A stretch of 64,000 nucleotides of DNA from Hoylesella nanceiensis DSM 19126 = JCM 15639 (GCF_000379965.1 NZ_KB904328.1:310001-374000), one strand, 5' to 3'; shown: positions 28,991-38,296, counted from the stretch's first letter. The notes: generated by a model from the sequence alone, not told the origin. Made by a program: numbers and translations.

Positions 28991-29469
28991 CTGAATTAAC
29001 TGAAAAAGAGATTATTAAGAAGCTTTCAACGGCATGCGTTAAACGTGAATATTGCACCCAAGACATGCAAAAGAAAATGCGCCTTTGGGGTGTAGATGCC
29101 GACACACAAGCCTCTGTTTTGACTTATCTCACCAAAAATAAATATGTTGATAACGCTCGTTATGCTCGTGCTTTTGTTTTCGACAAGGCTCGATATAACA
29201 AATGGGGACGCAAGAAAATTGACTATTCTCTACGTTTAAAGGGCATCGACTATGCGCTCTATGCCGACCTTTTAGACGAGGTAGAGGACGATGATTATCG
29301 TGAAACGCTGCTCCAAATACTCAAAACCAAACGCAAACAAATTAAAGATACCGACGAATATAAGGTGCGCAACAAACTCATTCGCTTTGCTCTTGGACGT
29401 GGTTTTACGATGGATCAAACCCTCAAAGCATTGAAAGAAATGGGACAAGAGGTCGACGATATTTTTTAA
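28987..29469 (+). CDS. recX: Regulatory protein RecX
   Basis: A 160-aa all-helical protein of the RecX family, which modulates RecA filaments. It contains three-helix repeat signatures: YCTQDMQKKMRLWGVD, YVDNARYARAFVFDKARYNKWGRKKI and a third repeat ending GFTMDQTLKALKEMG. It overlaps prmC by 4 bp. An array of 22-bp repeats and a terminator follow. Confidence 0.9.
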   Translation: MTELTEKEIIKKLSTACVKREYCTQDMQKKMRLWGVDADTQASVLTYLTKNKYVDNARYARAFVFDKARYNKWGRKKIDYSLRLKGIDYALYADLLDEVEDDDYRETLLQILKTKRKQIKDTDEYKVRNKLIRFALGRGFTMDQTLKALKEMGQEVDDIF

Positions 29470-29489
29470 GTCAATAACCCTTACTCACT

Positions 29490-29577
29490 AAAAGCACCCC
29501 TATCACCTTTTAAAAGCGTTGTTATTACCTGCTAATAGCAATGCTTTTATTGTTCAATAGCTATGCTCTTGCTTGTC
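29490..29577 (+). repeat. 22-bp array, family A, 4 units
   Basis: Units start at 29490 (AAAAGC), 29512 (AAAAGC), 29534 (AATAGC) and 29556 (AATAGC), an exact 22-bp period. The third unit (AATAGCAATGCTTTT) is the best match to the consensus. It lies between convergent genes. Confidence 0.85.
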
Positions 29578-29648
29578 AAGGTGTGTCTTGCCCTGTGGCA
29601 AAGGCGTTGAGGAAGCCTAACAAAGACGAAAGAAGCGGACACAAAAAA

Positions 29649-29693
29649 GCCAGCGAGCCCACTCTTTTTATATAGCAAGAGTGGTTCACTGGC
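29649..29693. terminator. Bidirectional terminator between recX and the DUF4876 gene
   Basis: GCCAG (29649-29653) and CCACTCTT (29659-29666) pair with AAGAGTGG (29677-29684) and CTGGC (29689-29693). An A-run precedes and a T-rich stretch follows, so it can serve both convergent transcripts. Confidence 0.75.
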
Positions 29694-29729
29694 GTTCTTC
29701 TTATCAAGAGAAATTTTATTCTTTTCTAC

Positions 29730-30959
29730 TTACTTTGTTAACAACGAAGGTGTTGTTTTTGGTGTAAAGTCGTTTGTTGAGTTGTTAGTATCAACATATT
29801 TGCCATTCTCCATTCTACGAATAACTGCTGTTCCGTAAGCTGTTTTGTCGCCTAAACCCTCAAGACAGTAAGTAAATCCAGCATCAAGTTTTGGAGAAAT
29901 AACATTCCACTTATATTCATTCTTCATACCAAGGTTCACTGCATCGATGATCCAAGAATTGGGAACGAGGTAGCCTTTGGTTGTCATTACCTTCTCAGTA
30001 GTGTTAAATTTGAATAGATAGGTAGCGTCATACTGATAGTCTTTCATATAAGTTTCTTTGCTAACAGGTATTCTTGCCAACGCATAAGTTTCAACACCAC
30101 CGCTGTGAAGCACTGTGATTGAAGCCGATTTAGCAAACCAACGATCAAGATTAGGAACGTTTGGTTGATCTTCGTCCACTACTCTATTGGTGCTAATATC
30201 GTAGATTTCGAAATTAGCTTTGCTCAAATCAGGACCATGAGGCACAAATTTTGAGTGGTCTTTTCCATTCAATGCAATCACAATACTCTTGCCTGCAGCC
30301 ACTGGAACATCTTTACCTGTACCAGGAATCATAAACAATGAGCCTGCAAGCATACTGTTACTGCGGAAGTCTTTGGTGTAGTCGTGTTTCAAACTACTAA
30401 TGTTTGCACTTTGAAGGAATACCAAGCTGTCTGCATAAAGTGTGTTATCGGTATTGTTAGTGATGATAACATACTGGCCATAAAGATAAGGTTTGCCCTC
30501 AGTTGTAAGCATTTGAGTGAAGAATACTTCAGAAATTACGAAGCCTTCTGCTGTGTTATACACCTCAGGAAGCAGTGTAATGCTGTTAGTTGTAGCGTTT
30601 TCACCAACCGAAACATTGTTTTGTTGAGCACGAACTTGTGACTCTAAGGTCTTGTTATCGAACTTATAGGTTGCTTTACCTGTCATTACTACATTGTAAG
30701 TACCCACATTTAAAGTAGCATCAGCCACATATTGGTTTCCTTTTTGTGTGAAAGTGTTCAAAACAGTCTTTGCTCCTGTTTGCACATTCACAAGAGTTAG
30801 CTCGATATTTTGCAAGGTTGCATCGGTTAAATCGGCTGGAACATTCACTGCAAAAGTGGCTTTCGACTGAGAAATAGTTTCCTCATTGTCTGAACAAGAC
30901 ACAAACATTGTTGAGCAACCAACGATGAACAACAATGCCATTAAAATTTTCTTTGTCAT
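29730..30959 (-). CDS. DUF4876 domain surface lipoprotein
   Basis: The lipoprotein signal ends at the Cys in FVSCSDNEE. An N-terminal beta-sandwich-like part (about 30-125) is followed by the long DUF4876 region (about 135-400, opening TAEGFVISEVFFTQML then GKPYLYGQYVIITN). It is the last gene of a minus-strand operon with a DUF6850 barrel, a small lipoprotein and a TonB receptor. By analogy with SusD it may be a surface ligand-binding partner of the receptor; no ligand is evident. Confidence 0.82.
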   Translation of the reverse strand: MTKKILMALLFIVGCSTMFVSCSDNEETISQSKATFAVNVPADLTDATLQNIELTLVNVQTGAKTVLNTFTQKGNQYVADATLNVGTYNVVMTGKATYKFDNKTLESQVRAQQNNVSVGENATTNSITLLPEVYNTAEGFVISEVFFTQMLTTEGKPYLYGQYVIITNNTDNTLYADSLVFLQSANISSLKHDYTKDFRSNSMLAGSLFMIPGTGKDVPVAAGKSIVIALNGKDHSKFVPHGPDLSKANFEIYDISTNRVVDEDQPNVPNLDRWFAKSASITVLHSGGVETYALARIPVSKETYMKDYQYDATYLFKFNTTEKVMTTKGYLVPNSWIIDAVNLGMKNEYKWNVISPKLDAGFTYCLEGLGDKTAYGTAVIRRMENGKYVDTNNSTNDFTPKTTPSLLTK

Positions 30960-31010
30960 GATTTGTTTGTTTTTGTTGTTTAATTTGATATTCTATTGTT
31001 TTTTAATTGA

Positions 31011-32519
31011 CTATAAACGTACACCTGCTTTGAGTGCAATGGCATACTGAGATACCTTTTGTGAGCTGCGAAGGAACGAGCCTTCGAGCTGTAAGAACAA
31101 GGCATATCCGCCCTTTTTCAAAGCATAATTGGCCTCAACCGATGCATTAACGCCCATGTAGTTGGCAGCTGCAAAACGATGATTGTGCTGCACATAGCTG
31201 GTGAAAGCAGGTGTCATGGTTCCGAAAGGCATGGTTATTTGCTTTTTAAGATTGTGCCAATAGAGGGCAGAAAGCTGTGTGTTGAGCGTTAATTGCTTGG
31301 TGGCAGGAATAAAAACCTGTGCTTTTAACACACTATTCCACATGGTATAGGCTGTTTTTCGCTGTGGATAAGCATAGTAAGACCTCACCGAATGAATTCC
31401 ACTTTCTAACGAAAGATAGTGTGGAAGGCGGTTATTTCGACCTACAATAGCCGTTAGTTGGGCTTTAGAAGCATATTGATGAAAGGTTGAAAAAGTGGCA
31501 ATAATAGGATAATCGCCCTTCGATCCGTCGCCAGGGACAGCCTCATCGCCTGTTGTTTTGGTAAAGTCGAAGGTGCCAAACACATCGTATTGCCATGCTC
31601 CCTCGTGCTTATAGCCGCCCGAAAGCACCGCCTTTTCTTTATAAAGTTGCGTTATAGGCAACGAATTAAACTCGTTGGCAATGCGCTCGTAGTGTCGTTT
31701 TGCGAGCAAGATGTCGCCATGCCAGCCCGTTGTTGCAGGTGCATCGAGGGTGAAACTCAAATCAACTCCACCGCCTTGGTAGAACGATCCCGTCTTTTTT
31801 CCACTGAAACGAGGTTGATAAGAGCCCAAACCTGTCATGAAATACTCGGGCGATTCGGTCGTTTCTCGATAGAAGTCGATATTCACTGTCTGCTTATATA
31901 CATTCACTCCAGCGTGCATCGCCACTCGATAACGATTGAAGAAGCGAGCCAATCCTGCGTTGAGTTGAAGGTCAGAAACGATACTTCTCATACGAGGGTC
32001 ATAGTCTCTGTATTCCTGTTGCGCTCTAAACGCCATCTCTCCACCTGCATTCCACTTGCCAAACTGAGCCGAATAGCCTCCCTTAAACCAATATTTTTCG
32101 AGGCGAGTGTTGCCTCCAATGCTATCGGCAATGATGTGCGGAGCCAGTAATTCATAGTCGGAAATAGAGTTCCAACGTATCTCTTTTTGTCGAGAAGTGG
32201 TGTAAGAAGCCTCTCCCCACGCACTACTGATGGGCGAAAGGCGCAAGAAGGTAGAGGCAAAAAGGCTGTGACTATTGGCGCCTTTGCCCTTTTCTAACAC
32301 AAAAGCAGTGTTTTGTTGACTGAAAGAACCTTGATAGTTAAACTGCGTAAGGGCGTGTTGATAAGCCATTCCGTGTATTGATGGATTGGCAAGAGCAACG
32401 CTCGAGGCAGGCGTCCACATGCTGTTATGCTCTACAATGGTGCTGTCTGGGGTGGCTGCGGTGATGCTGTTGGCAGACAACAACAAGACTATGATGCTTA
32501 AAACGATATGCTTTCTCAT
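31011..32519 (-). CDS. DUF6850-type outer membrane beta-barrel protein
   Basis: A 502-aa protein with a signal peptide ending SITAA and amphipathic beta strands throughout, ending YAIALKAGVRL as in outer membrane barrels. Family assignment to DUF6850 rests on recognition of the sequence style and on its place between the DUF4876 lipoprotein and TonB receptor genes. Its ATG shares a base with the stop of the upstream lipoprotein gene (position 32519), showing tight coupling. Possible role: surface partner or channel of the same uptake system. Confidence 0.7.
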   Translation of the reverse strand: MRKHIVLSIIVLLLSANSITAATPDSTIVEHNSMWTPASSVALANPSIHGMAYQHALTQFNYQGSFSQQNTAFVLEKGKGANSHSLFASTFLRLSPISSAWGEASYTTSRQKEIRWNSISDYELLAPHIIADSIGGNTRLEKYWFKGGYSAQFGKWNAGGEMAFRAQQEYRDYDPRMRSIVSDLQLNAGLARFFNRYRVAMHAGVNVYKQTVNIDFYRETTESPEYFMTGLGSYQPRFSGKKTGSFYQGGGVDLSFTLDAPATTGWHGDILLAKRHYERIANEFNSLPITQLYKEKAVLSGGYKHEGAWQYDVFGTFDFTKTTGDEAVPGDGSKGDYPIIATFSTFHQYASKAQLTAIVGRNNRLPHYLSLESGIHSVRSYYAYPQRKTAYTMWNSVLKAQVFIPATKQLTLNTQLSALYWHNLKKQITMPFGTMTPAFTSYVQHNHRFAAANYMGVNASVEANYALKKGGYALFLQLEGSFLRSSQKVSQYAIALKAGVRL

Positions 32520-32986
32520 TAATCTATATAAAATAATGAAAGACTACTTTTACTTGTTGGCAGACCAGTTATCTGCAAAAAGTCTTTGTAAACCCTAAAA
32601 CGTCGAATGCGTTGTTGCCCTTGTTGGTCGGTAAGGGTCACCGTTCCTTGGGCAAAAACCTTATAAATACCTTGCAAACATCTAATGTTGAGCTGTGTAT
32701 TTTGTTGTTCGGTGGCATTCACAACCTCGTTAGTATTGAGGTTAGTGAGCGTTATTGCCACTTCCATTTTATTGACTTGAACCGAGTCGCCCGCATCAAT
32801 TGTGATCTCTGCAGTGGTAAAAAGCTCGTCTTGATCTTTGTGACACGATGTGAACAAGACGCCCGTTGCCACGCAAGTTGCGACCATCAAGAACAAAAAG
32901 GGGCGCAATTGACTTGCAAAAGCAGTGTTTTTGCACTGCAATAGCAATGCTTTTATGCTCGAAAAGATATGCTTTTGTTTCTTCAT
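32519..32986 (-). CDS. Small lipoprotein with a repeat-derived N-terminal extension
   Basis: The start is ATG at 32986, which overlaps the TonB receptor stop (TTATGA). The protein is 155 aa. A lipoprotein-like hydrophobic segment (PFLFLMVATCVATGVLFTSC) ends at Cys48, much later than usual, because residues about 3-23 are encoded by a 22-bp repeat array at 32918-32979. The mature part (about 50-155) is beta-rich with a DUF4876-style opening (AEITIDAGDSVQVNKMEVAI). Translation might instead begin at Met34. Function unknown; probably an accessory to the receptor. Confidence 0.7.
   Translation of the reverse strand: MKKQKHIFSSIKALLLQCKNTAFASQLRPFLFLMVATCVATGVLFTSCHKDQDELFTTAEITIDAGDSVQVNKMEVAITLTNLNTNEVVNATEQQNTQLNIRCLQGIYKVFAQGTVTLTDQQGQQRIRRFRVYKDFLQITGLPTSKSSLSLFYID
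32918..32979 (+). repeat. 22-bp array, family A, 3 units, inside a coding region
   Basis: Units start at 32918 (AAAAGCAGTG), 32940 (AATAGCAATGC) and 32962 (AAAAGATATGC), 22 bp apart. The array lies in the first 70 bp of a minus-strand gene. Because 22 is not a multiple of three, successive units are read in different frames. Confidence 0.85.
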
Positions 32987-35712
32987 AATTTTACATTTAA
33001 CTCTAAACCAAAGTAAGGATTGACGTGACGTCGAATGAGAATGGTTCCACTTTTGTAGTCGGGTGTGTAGTCCCAAAGCTTATTACAGAACATAGCAATA
33101 TTGAGTCGGTCTCTAAAAAGCTTCTTGGTTACTTTGAAATTGAGGTTTAAGCTGAATGGAACAACATCTCTGTTGTAATACGATTGATTGTAGTCTCGCA
33201 CCAACCAACGCAAGGTTGCATCGTTTTCGTCGCCTGCTTGCCATTGATGCACATTGCCACTGGCGTCCATATAGCTGTCGGGAATGTTGCTAAGAGGTTT
33301 TCGTTGCGATGCAGTGAACCACAAACACTGAGCCGAAATAGAGAAACCAAGTTTTAAACGAGGTATGTCTGTATCGGCAGTAAAGTTGGTATTGGCCATC
33401 TCTGTGGTTAATCTATCGTTGTCTTTGTAGATACCTACGTATCCAATTTGGCGATTATTGAGCACTGCAGAGGGGCGAACCATCACCGACTGAGAGTTCT
33501 CATAGGTGGTTTTAAACCACGCTCCGTTGATGGTTAAACGTGTATGTATGCTCTCAAAACGCTTTGTTGAGAAGGTGTATTCTATACCTTCTTTCAGCGT
33601 TCTACTACCATTTGAGGTGCGTTCTCGTGAGAACAGCTCGCTCACAATGGTGTAAGGCAAGCCTTCGAGCGATGGAGGTGCTGTTAAAGTGTTAGGATTA
33701 ATGCCCGTAGCATCGTATTCTTTGTAGCTATAAGGAGCGTAAGCGGGTACTGAACGGAAGCCCGATGTCATGTTTTCTCTAAACAATGTGATCGAGAAAC
33801 GATAGCCATCGTAGTTCACATCACTGCTCACTTCCCACTTAAAGTTACGTGCTGGCTTCAAATCTTTATTCACTCTGTCGATGACATAGGTGCGAACATT
33901 GATGCGACGATAATCTTCATTGCTGTGATAATAGTTCAACTGAGTGATATCTAAGTAGCCATTTTCAGGATAAAGCTGATCTATTGTAGGATTTTTGGTG
34001 TGCGAGCCGATACCAAAGGCAAGACGCACGGTACCGAACTTATCTGCTATTTTGAAGCGAGGGAAGGTCCAACCAGCATTAAAACGTACGTCGGGATAGA
34101 ACTGTTTGGCAACAGTATAACTGCCATCGATATTGAACATGCGTGAAAAACGAACGCCACCAACCAGCTCAAGTCGGTTCTTTGCAATAGGAAGTTTGAT
34201 GTTTTCTTCCATATACATAGCGAAAGTGTGGTTGGCAGGAATATCTTTTAGGGCACGTTTGCGCAATGATGTGAGGGGATAAACAGGCTTAAAGGGGTCG
34301 AATATCTGTCCTTCTCCATAGTTTTTATCCATATTCCAGTCGGCACCTAACAACAAACTGTTATACCAACCCTTAACAGGTACGCTGAAAGTGGTATTCA
34401 CCTTCATGAAAAGGTTAAAGGGTTTGCCGTCTACCTTTTGTGTTGCTGTGTATTTATAAGGCAACAAATAGGCGTCGCTTTCGCCGTCTTCCATTAGATA
34501 AACAGCGGGAGTGGTGCGTTGAAGCTGTATAAATCGGGTGCGTTCTGATGTGTTTTGCTCGTAAGACGACGACAAAGTGGCTGTAAAAGCACGCCACCAG
34601 CCTTGCTGTTTGGCTTTTATTGAATAAGAAGAGCTAATGGCAAAGCGATTGAAACGAGTGCGGAAGGTTTCTTCATTGCCGTAGTTTAGCTCTGGATCGC
34701 TCTTCACTCCGTCGAAAGAACCGCCATAATCGAGGTTTAATTTAAAGTCGGATAGAGTCTTATCGTTACTCCATTTGCGTCCAGAACGAGCCGAAACGCT
34801 CAATCGTTTGTATGTTTCGAGCTTATTTCGAGGGTCGGTTTTCGAGTCAAGAAAATCGGTACTTAAATTCAAAGTCCATTTGTTTGCCCACTCAAAGCCC
34901 TTTGCAAGGTAGAAAAGTTTACTGCCCATATCGGCTTTAAGACGTGCATTGAGGTCGTTACCACCACGTTTTCGCTCTATTTTTACAAGTCCACTGGTTA
35001 AATCTCCATATTCAACAGAGGGTATTCCTCGCACAATTTCCACCTTATCTATATCGTCTGTCGAGATAGTTCGCATGTCAACGCCCTCGTTTACGTTCTC
35101 TCTTGCAGTGGCAAGTGTCTCCCATGCGCCCTTTAATCGTTGCATATTGGCATTCGTACTGATAGGTGCTCCATCGATAACAAAGCTTGTTCCCAACGAA
35201 GAAGTGGCGTATTGACTGTTGGAAGGGGGCGTTGCTTCACGCAAACGAATTTGATTTGGGGCGTTTAAACGTGGGTCTTTAGAGCGTCCACCGGGCAAAA
35301 GTTCGAGCAAATCGCTAAAACTTGAGGGTTGAAGATGCTCCATTGCGTGACGCTGAATGACTGATGCTGCGCCCAAAGAGCGGCTTTCTTGAGCCGTAAC
35401 AACTACCTCGCCCACTTTTGCTATCGCTGAAACCAAACGATAAGTGGCGTTGTTTTGGGCTTTAGCTGTTAGCTTTTTAAAGCCTAAAAAAGATATGGTG
35501 ATGTTCTTTCCAGCGGCATCACTGATGGTGAAACGCCCTGTGTTATCGGTAAAAGCGGTCGCTGTTTTATTGCCTTGAACGGTGATACTCGCCCCAATTA
35601 CGGGCTGATTGGTTTCTTGTTCGACAACAAGTGCGGTGATAGTGTTTTGTGCTTTGACGATAACGGATAATCCACTTAATAATAATATGAGGTATACCTT
35701 AATACAATTCAT
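32983..35712 (-). CDS. TonB-dependent receptor
   Basis: The 909-aa receptor has a signal peptide ending VKAQ, a carboxypeptidase-like regulatory domain (about 22-100), a plug (about 105-245) with EVVVTAQES and VEYGDLTSGLVKIE, and a 22-strand barrel ending GLELNVKL. It lacks the SusC-type SATALYGSRGA motif and is shorter than SusC, so it is probably not a SusD-paired glycan receptor. It is the first gene of a four-gene operon with a lipoprotein, a DUF6850 barrel and a DUF4876 lipoprotein. The substrate is unknown. Confidence 0.88.
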   Translation of the reverse strand: MNCIKVYLILLLSGLSVIVKAQNTITALVVEQETNQPVIGASITVQGNKTATAFTDNTGRFTISDAAGKNITISFLGFKKLTAKAQNNATYRLVSAIAKVGEVVVTAQESRSLGAASVIQRHAMEHLQPSSFSDLLELLPGGRSKDPRLNAPNQIRLREATPPSNSQYATSSLGTSFVIDGAPISTNANMQRLKGAWETLATARENVNEGVDMRTISTDDIDKVEIVRGIPSVEYGDLTSGLVKIERKRGGNDLNARLKADMGSKLFYLAKGFEWANKWTLNLSTDFLDSKTDPRNKLETYKRLSVSARSGRKWSNDKTLSDFKLNLDYGGSFDGVKSDPELNYGNEETFRTRFNRFAISSSYSIKAKQQGWWRAFTATLSSSYEQNTSERTRFIQLQRTTPAVYLMEDGESDAYLLPYKYTATQKVDGKPFNLFMKVNTTFSVPVKGWYNSLLLGADWNMDKNYGEGQIFDPFKPVYPLTSLRKRALKDIPANHTFAMYMEENIKLPIAKNRLELVGGVRFSRMFNIDGSYTVAKQFYPDVRFNAGWTFPRFKIADKFGTVRLAFGIGSHTKNPTIDQLYPENGYLDITQLNYYHSNEDYRRINVRTYVIDRVNKDLKPARNFKWEVSSDVNYDGYRFSITLFRENMTSGFRSVPAYAPYSYKEYDATGINPNTLTAPPSLEGLPYTIVSELFSRERTSNGSRTLKEGIEYTFSTKRFESIHTRLTINGAWFKTTYENSQSVMVRPSAVLNNRQIGYVGIYKDNDRLTTEMANTNFTADTDIPRLKLGFSISAQCLWFTASQRKPLSNIPDSYMDASGNVHQWQAGDENDATLRWLVRDYNQSYYNRDVVPFSLNLNFKVTKKLFRDRLNIAMFCNKLWDYTPDYKSGTILIRRHVNPYFGLELNVKL

Positions 35713-35736
35713 TCTTCATTGTTCTTCTCGAGACTG

Positions 35737-35767
35737 CAAAGTTCTATATTATACCCATACTATACAA
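35737..35767 (-). promoter_or_regulatory. Probable promoter of the TonB receptor operon
   Basis: On the minus strand TTG (35767-35765) lies 20 bp from GAACTTTG (35744-35737), one base pair of the TA dinucleotide short of consensus. The leader would be about 20-25 nt. Confidence 0.4.
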
Positions 35768-35888
35768 TACCTACAAATAGGTATTTTGATTCTAAAAAAT
35801 GTTATAAATATACTATTATTATGCAAAACGGCACCCTATCATTATGATTTAGAATTATAGAAACAATGCAATTAAACTTTTAATTTCT

Positions 35889-35918
35889 TTGATATTTGTA
35901 AGTTTTTCTTTATATTTG
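35889..35918 (+). promoter_or_regulatory. Promoter of the LRR lipoprotein gene
   Basis: TTG at 35889-35891 and TATATTTG at 35911-35918 are separated by exactly 19 bp, a full match to the Bacteroidota consensus. The leader is about 85 nt. Confidence 0.8.
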
Positions 35919-36007
35919 CAAGGTAATAACATTTCTACTCTACTGAAGAATGTTATCATTGAGAGTATCATTTTTATTTGTTCTAATCAAAAGAAAATTA
36001 AATGTTA

Positions 36008-37384
36008 ATGAAGAAAGGATTGAATTTTTACCTTATTGGCTTGTTATTATCGGTGCTTTGTTTAAGTTCTTGCTCGGATAATGACACCTTTTCGCCAGAA
36101 TTTAAGTTAGGTTTATCGACTGATACACTTAGGTTATATGTTGGAGATGTAGCCGAATTGAGCGCAATAGGCGTGCCAAGTGAAGCCACCACTCAATGGA
36201 ACAACAGCGATAATAGCGTGGCACAGGTGAGCAATGGCTTTGTAACTGCGTTGAAAGCAGGCTCGTCTGTGGTTGAACTAACAGCAAAAATAGGTAACGC
36301 AAGCGGTCGTTCTAAATGCTTAATATTGGTTTCTGAGCGTGATGAAAACAGCGCAATTGTGTTTAAAGACGCTAATCTTAAAAGATTAATTTTAGAGAGA
36401 TATCCTGCAATAGATCTCAATGGTGATGGCAATATATCTGCTCTTGAGGCAGAAAAGGTTACCACTCTCGACCTATCTCTCGAAGATAAGAACACAGCTC
36501 CTGCTGCTTCGGTAGTGAGAAGAATTGATGGTTTGCAACATTTTAAGAACCTTGTGACCCTAAACCTACGTCGTCAAAGTGTTACTAATGTTGCTCTTGT
36601 GAGCCAACTCACCAAGTTAGAGACTCTCAACCTTGGCGAAAACGACTTTGAAACCATCGACTTAAAACCTCTAACTCAGCTAAAAGACTTGCGTTTGTAT
36701 AAGAACGAACGTCTTAAAACAATCGATTTGAGTGCTAACACTGCGCTCGAACAGCTCTATTTGCAAAATACTGGCTTAGAAAAGCTCGACCTAACTGGCT
36801 TAAACAGCCTCATCAACATCACTGCCAACAACTGTAATATCACCAAGTTGGTGTGCTCTAACCTTCCTAACTTAGAGCGTTTAGAAGTGGTGAAGAACAA
36901 GTTAACCGAGCTAAATCTTAGCAACTTGCCTTCGTTGCGTGAGCTTCATGCCAACAGCAACGCTATCACTGAATTGAATTTAACACAACTTCCTGCTCTA
37001 CAAAGATTGAACTTGTATGGCAACCTCATCTCTTCTTTCTCTGCCGAGCTACCAACTTTGATGTTCTTGTTTATCTACGAGAACGTATTAACAAAGGCAG
37101 ACTTCTCTAAAACACCTCTTCTTTTAGAATGTATGATTGGTGGAAACAACTTGAAAGAGTTAGACTTCAGTGCAAACAGTCATCTTAGAACGCTCGAAGC
37201 AACCAACAACCCATTGTTGGAAACCATCAACTTAAAGAACGATTATTTTGATGAAGAAGCTGAATACGACATCATTTCGGGTAACAAAGCGTTGAAGACC
37301 ATTAAGGTTGACGCTGGAGCTGAAGAAGCATTGGTGAAGAAATTATATGGAATTAGTGCCAGTGTGAATGTCACAACTGAATAA
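36008..37384 (+). CDS. Leucine-rich repeat lipoprotein with Big_2 domain
   Basis: The lipoprotein signal ends at the Cys in LSSCSDND. A bacterial Ig-like (Big_2) domain covers about 30-105, with the typical WNNSDNSVAQV and AGSSVV motifs. A short segment with an EF-hand-like loop (DLNGDGNISALEA) leads into about twelve leucine-rich repeats of 20-22 residues (for example LKTIDLSANTALEQLYL). It is likely surface exposed and adhesive or host-interacting; no partner is evident. ATG at 36002 is an alternative start two codons upstream. It is divergent from the TonB operon. Confidence 0.85.
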   Translation: MKKGLNFYLIGLLLSVLCLSSCSDNDTFSPEFKLGLSTDTLRLYVGDVAELSAIGVPSEATTQWNNSDNSVAQVSNGFVTALKAGSSVVELTAKIGNASGRSKCLILVSERDENSAIVFKDANLKRLILERYPAIDLNGDGNISALEAEKVTTLDLSLEDKNTAPAASVVRRIDGLQHFKNLVTLNLRRQSVTNVALVSQLTKLETLNLGENDFETIDLKPLTQLKDLRLYKNERLKTIDLSANTALEQLYLQNTGLEKLDLTGLNSLINITANNCNITKLVCSNLPNLERLEVVKNKLTELNLSNLPSLRELHANSNAITELNLTQLPALQRLNLYGNLISSFSAELPTLMFLFIYENVLTKADFSKTPLLLECMIGGNNLKELDFSANSHLRTLEATNNPLLETINLKNDYFDEEAEYDIISGNKALKTIKVDAGAEEALVKKLYGISASVNVTTE

Positions 37385-37434
37385 ATTGGAACTGAAAGTC
37401 GTTAGTCAAAGGTGCTAACGGCACAGCCAAAAGA

Positions 37435-37472
37435 AAAGAGATGAAGTGCCTAAAACGCCTCATCTCTTTTTT
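37435..37472 (+). terminator. Terminator after the LRR lipoprotein gene
   Basis: AAAGAGATGA (37435-37444) pairs with TCATCTCTTT (37460-37469), followed by TTTATT. Confidence 0.85.
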
Positions 37473-37548
37473 ATTGTATCTCAACTTGCTCTCCCTTTGT
37501 TCAACAACCTGTTCTCCTTTCAACAGAACAAGGCGTTGACACATTTTG

Positions 37549-37746
37549 AAAAGCAGTGTTATTGCTATTGAAAAGCATTGCTTTTGCACCTTAAAAACAT
37601 TGACATTAGCACCTAAAAAGATTGCTTTTGTTCAAGGCTTCTTTCGACTTTCGACAATACTTATTTTCTCTTTCCCTCGTACCTCTTTTAACCTTCTCCC
37701 CCACTTATTTCGCCTTTGCCCTACACCTCTTTTAACTTAGAGTCAT
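37549..37746 (+). repeat. Continuous 22-bp array: family A passing into family B, 9 units in phase
   Basis: Family A units start at 37549, 37571, 37593 and 37615. After one intermediate unit at 37637, pyrimidine-rich family B units start at 37659, 37681, 37703 and 37725. All starts fall on one 22-bp grid. ACCTCTTTTAAC is repeated 44 bp apart (37681 and 37725), and ACTTATTT likewise at 37659 and 37703, suggesting a two-unit higher-order repeat. Confidence 0.85.
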
Positions 37747-37789
37747 GTTCGGCGTGCCATTGGTTGGAAAGAGAGGCGAATACTGCCCC

Positions 37790-38251
37790 TTATTTCTTTC
37801 TTCCAAAGTCGGCAGGAACCTCTCCCCACTGGGCAGTTTCCCACTTTCTCACCTCGGCATGTTGTGGATGTGCTCTCAACCAGCTCTCTGCTCGTGCAAT
37901 AATGTCAAACAAAGGAGCTGTTTTTTCGTTGCGTTCGAGCTTCGTTTTGCATTGCATCTTCTTCACCCAAAGAATGGCATTGTAGCTATCAGAATAGACA
38001 ATTTTGCCCTGTTCTTTGTTTTTTTCGATGAGAGCCAACGCATGAACGATGGCCAAGAACTCGCCTATATTGTTGGTTCCGTGCATGGGTCCGAACTTAA
38101 AAGCAACGGCTCCTGTGGCAAGGTCAATGCCTTGATATTCCATTGGACCTGGATTTCCACTGCAAGCAGCATCAACAGCCACTGCATTGGCACTTACTTC
38201 GAGTGGAAGAGGCAACACAGTGTCGTGGCGATAGTCGGGCGGATTGTGCAT
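37790..38251 (-). CDS. Ribonuclease H family protein
   Basis: A 153-aa RNase HI-like fold. Catalytic acidic residues are visible as Asp in AVDAACSGNPGP, Glu in GTNNIGEFLA, Asp in IVYSDSYNAI and a final Asp in VPADFGRKK. It would cleave RNA in RNA-DNA hybrids. The gene lies 45 bp downstream of argS on the same strand and is probably in the same transcript. An open frame on the opposite strand (37745-38257) is its shadow. Confidence 0.88.
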   Translation of the reverse strand: MHNPPDYRHDTVLPLPLEVSANAVAVDAACSGNPGPMEYQGIDLATGAVAFKFGPMHGTNNIGEFLAIVHALALIEKNKEQGKIVYSDSYNAILWVKKMQCKTKLERNEKTAPLFDIIARAESWLRAHPQHAEVRKWETAQWGEVPADFGRKK

Positions 38252-38296
38252 AAGTAAGGTGATTTGGGGTTGGAAAAGAGGGTGAATAAAGGGTTA

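Noticed and set aside
37745-38257. Plus-strand open frame of 170 codons
   Set aside because: It is antisense to the RNase H gene, which has all four catalytic acidic residues; the plus-strand product shows no family features.
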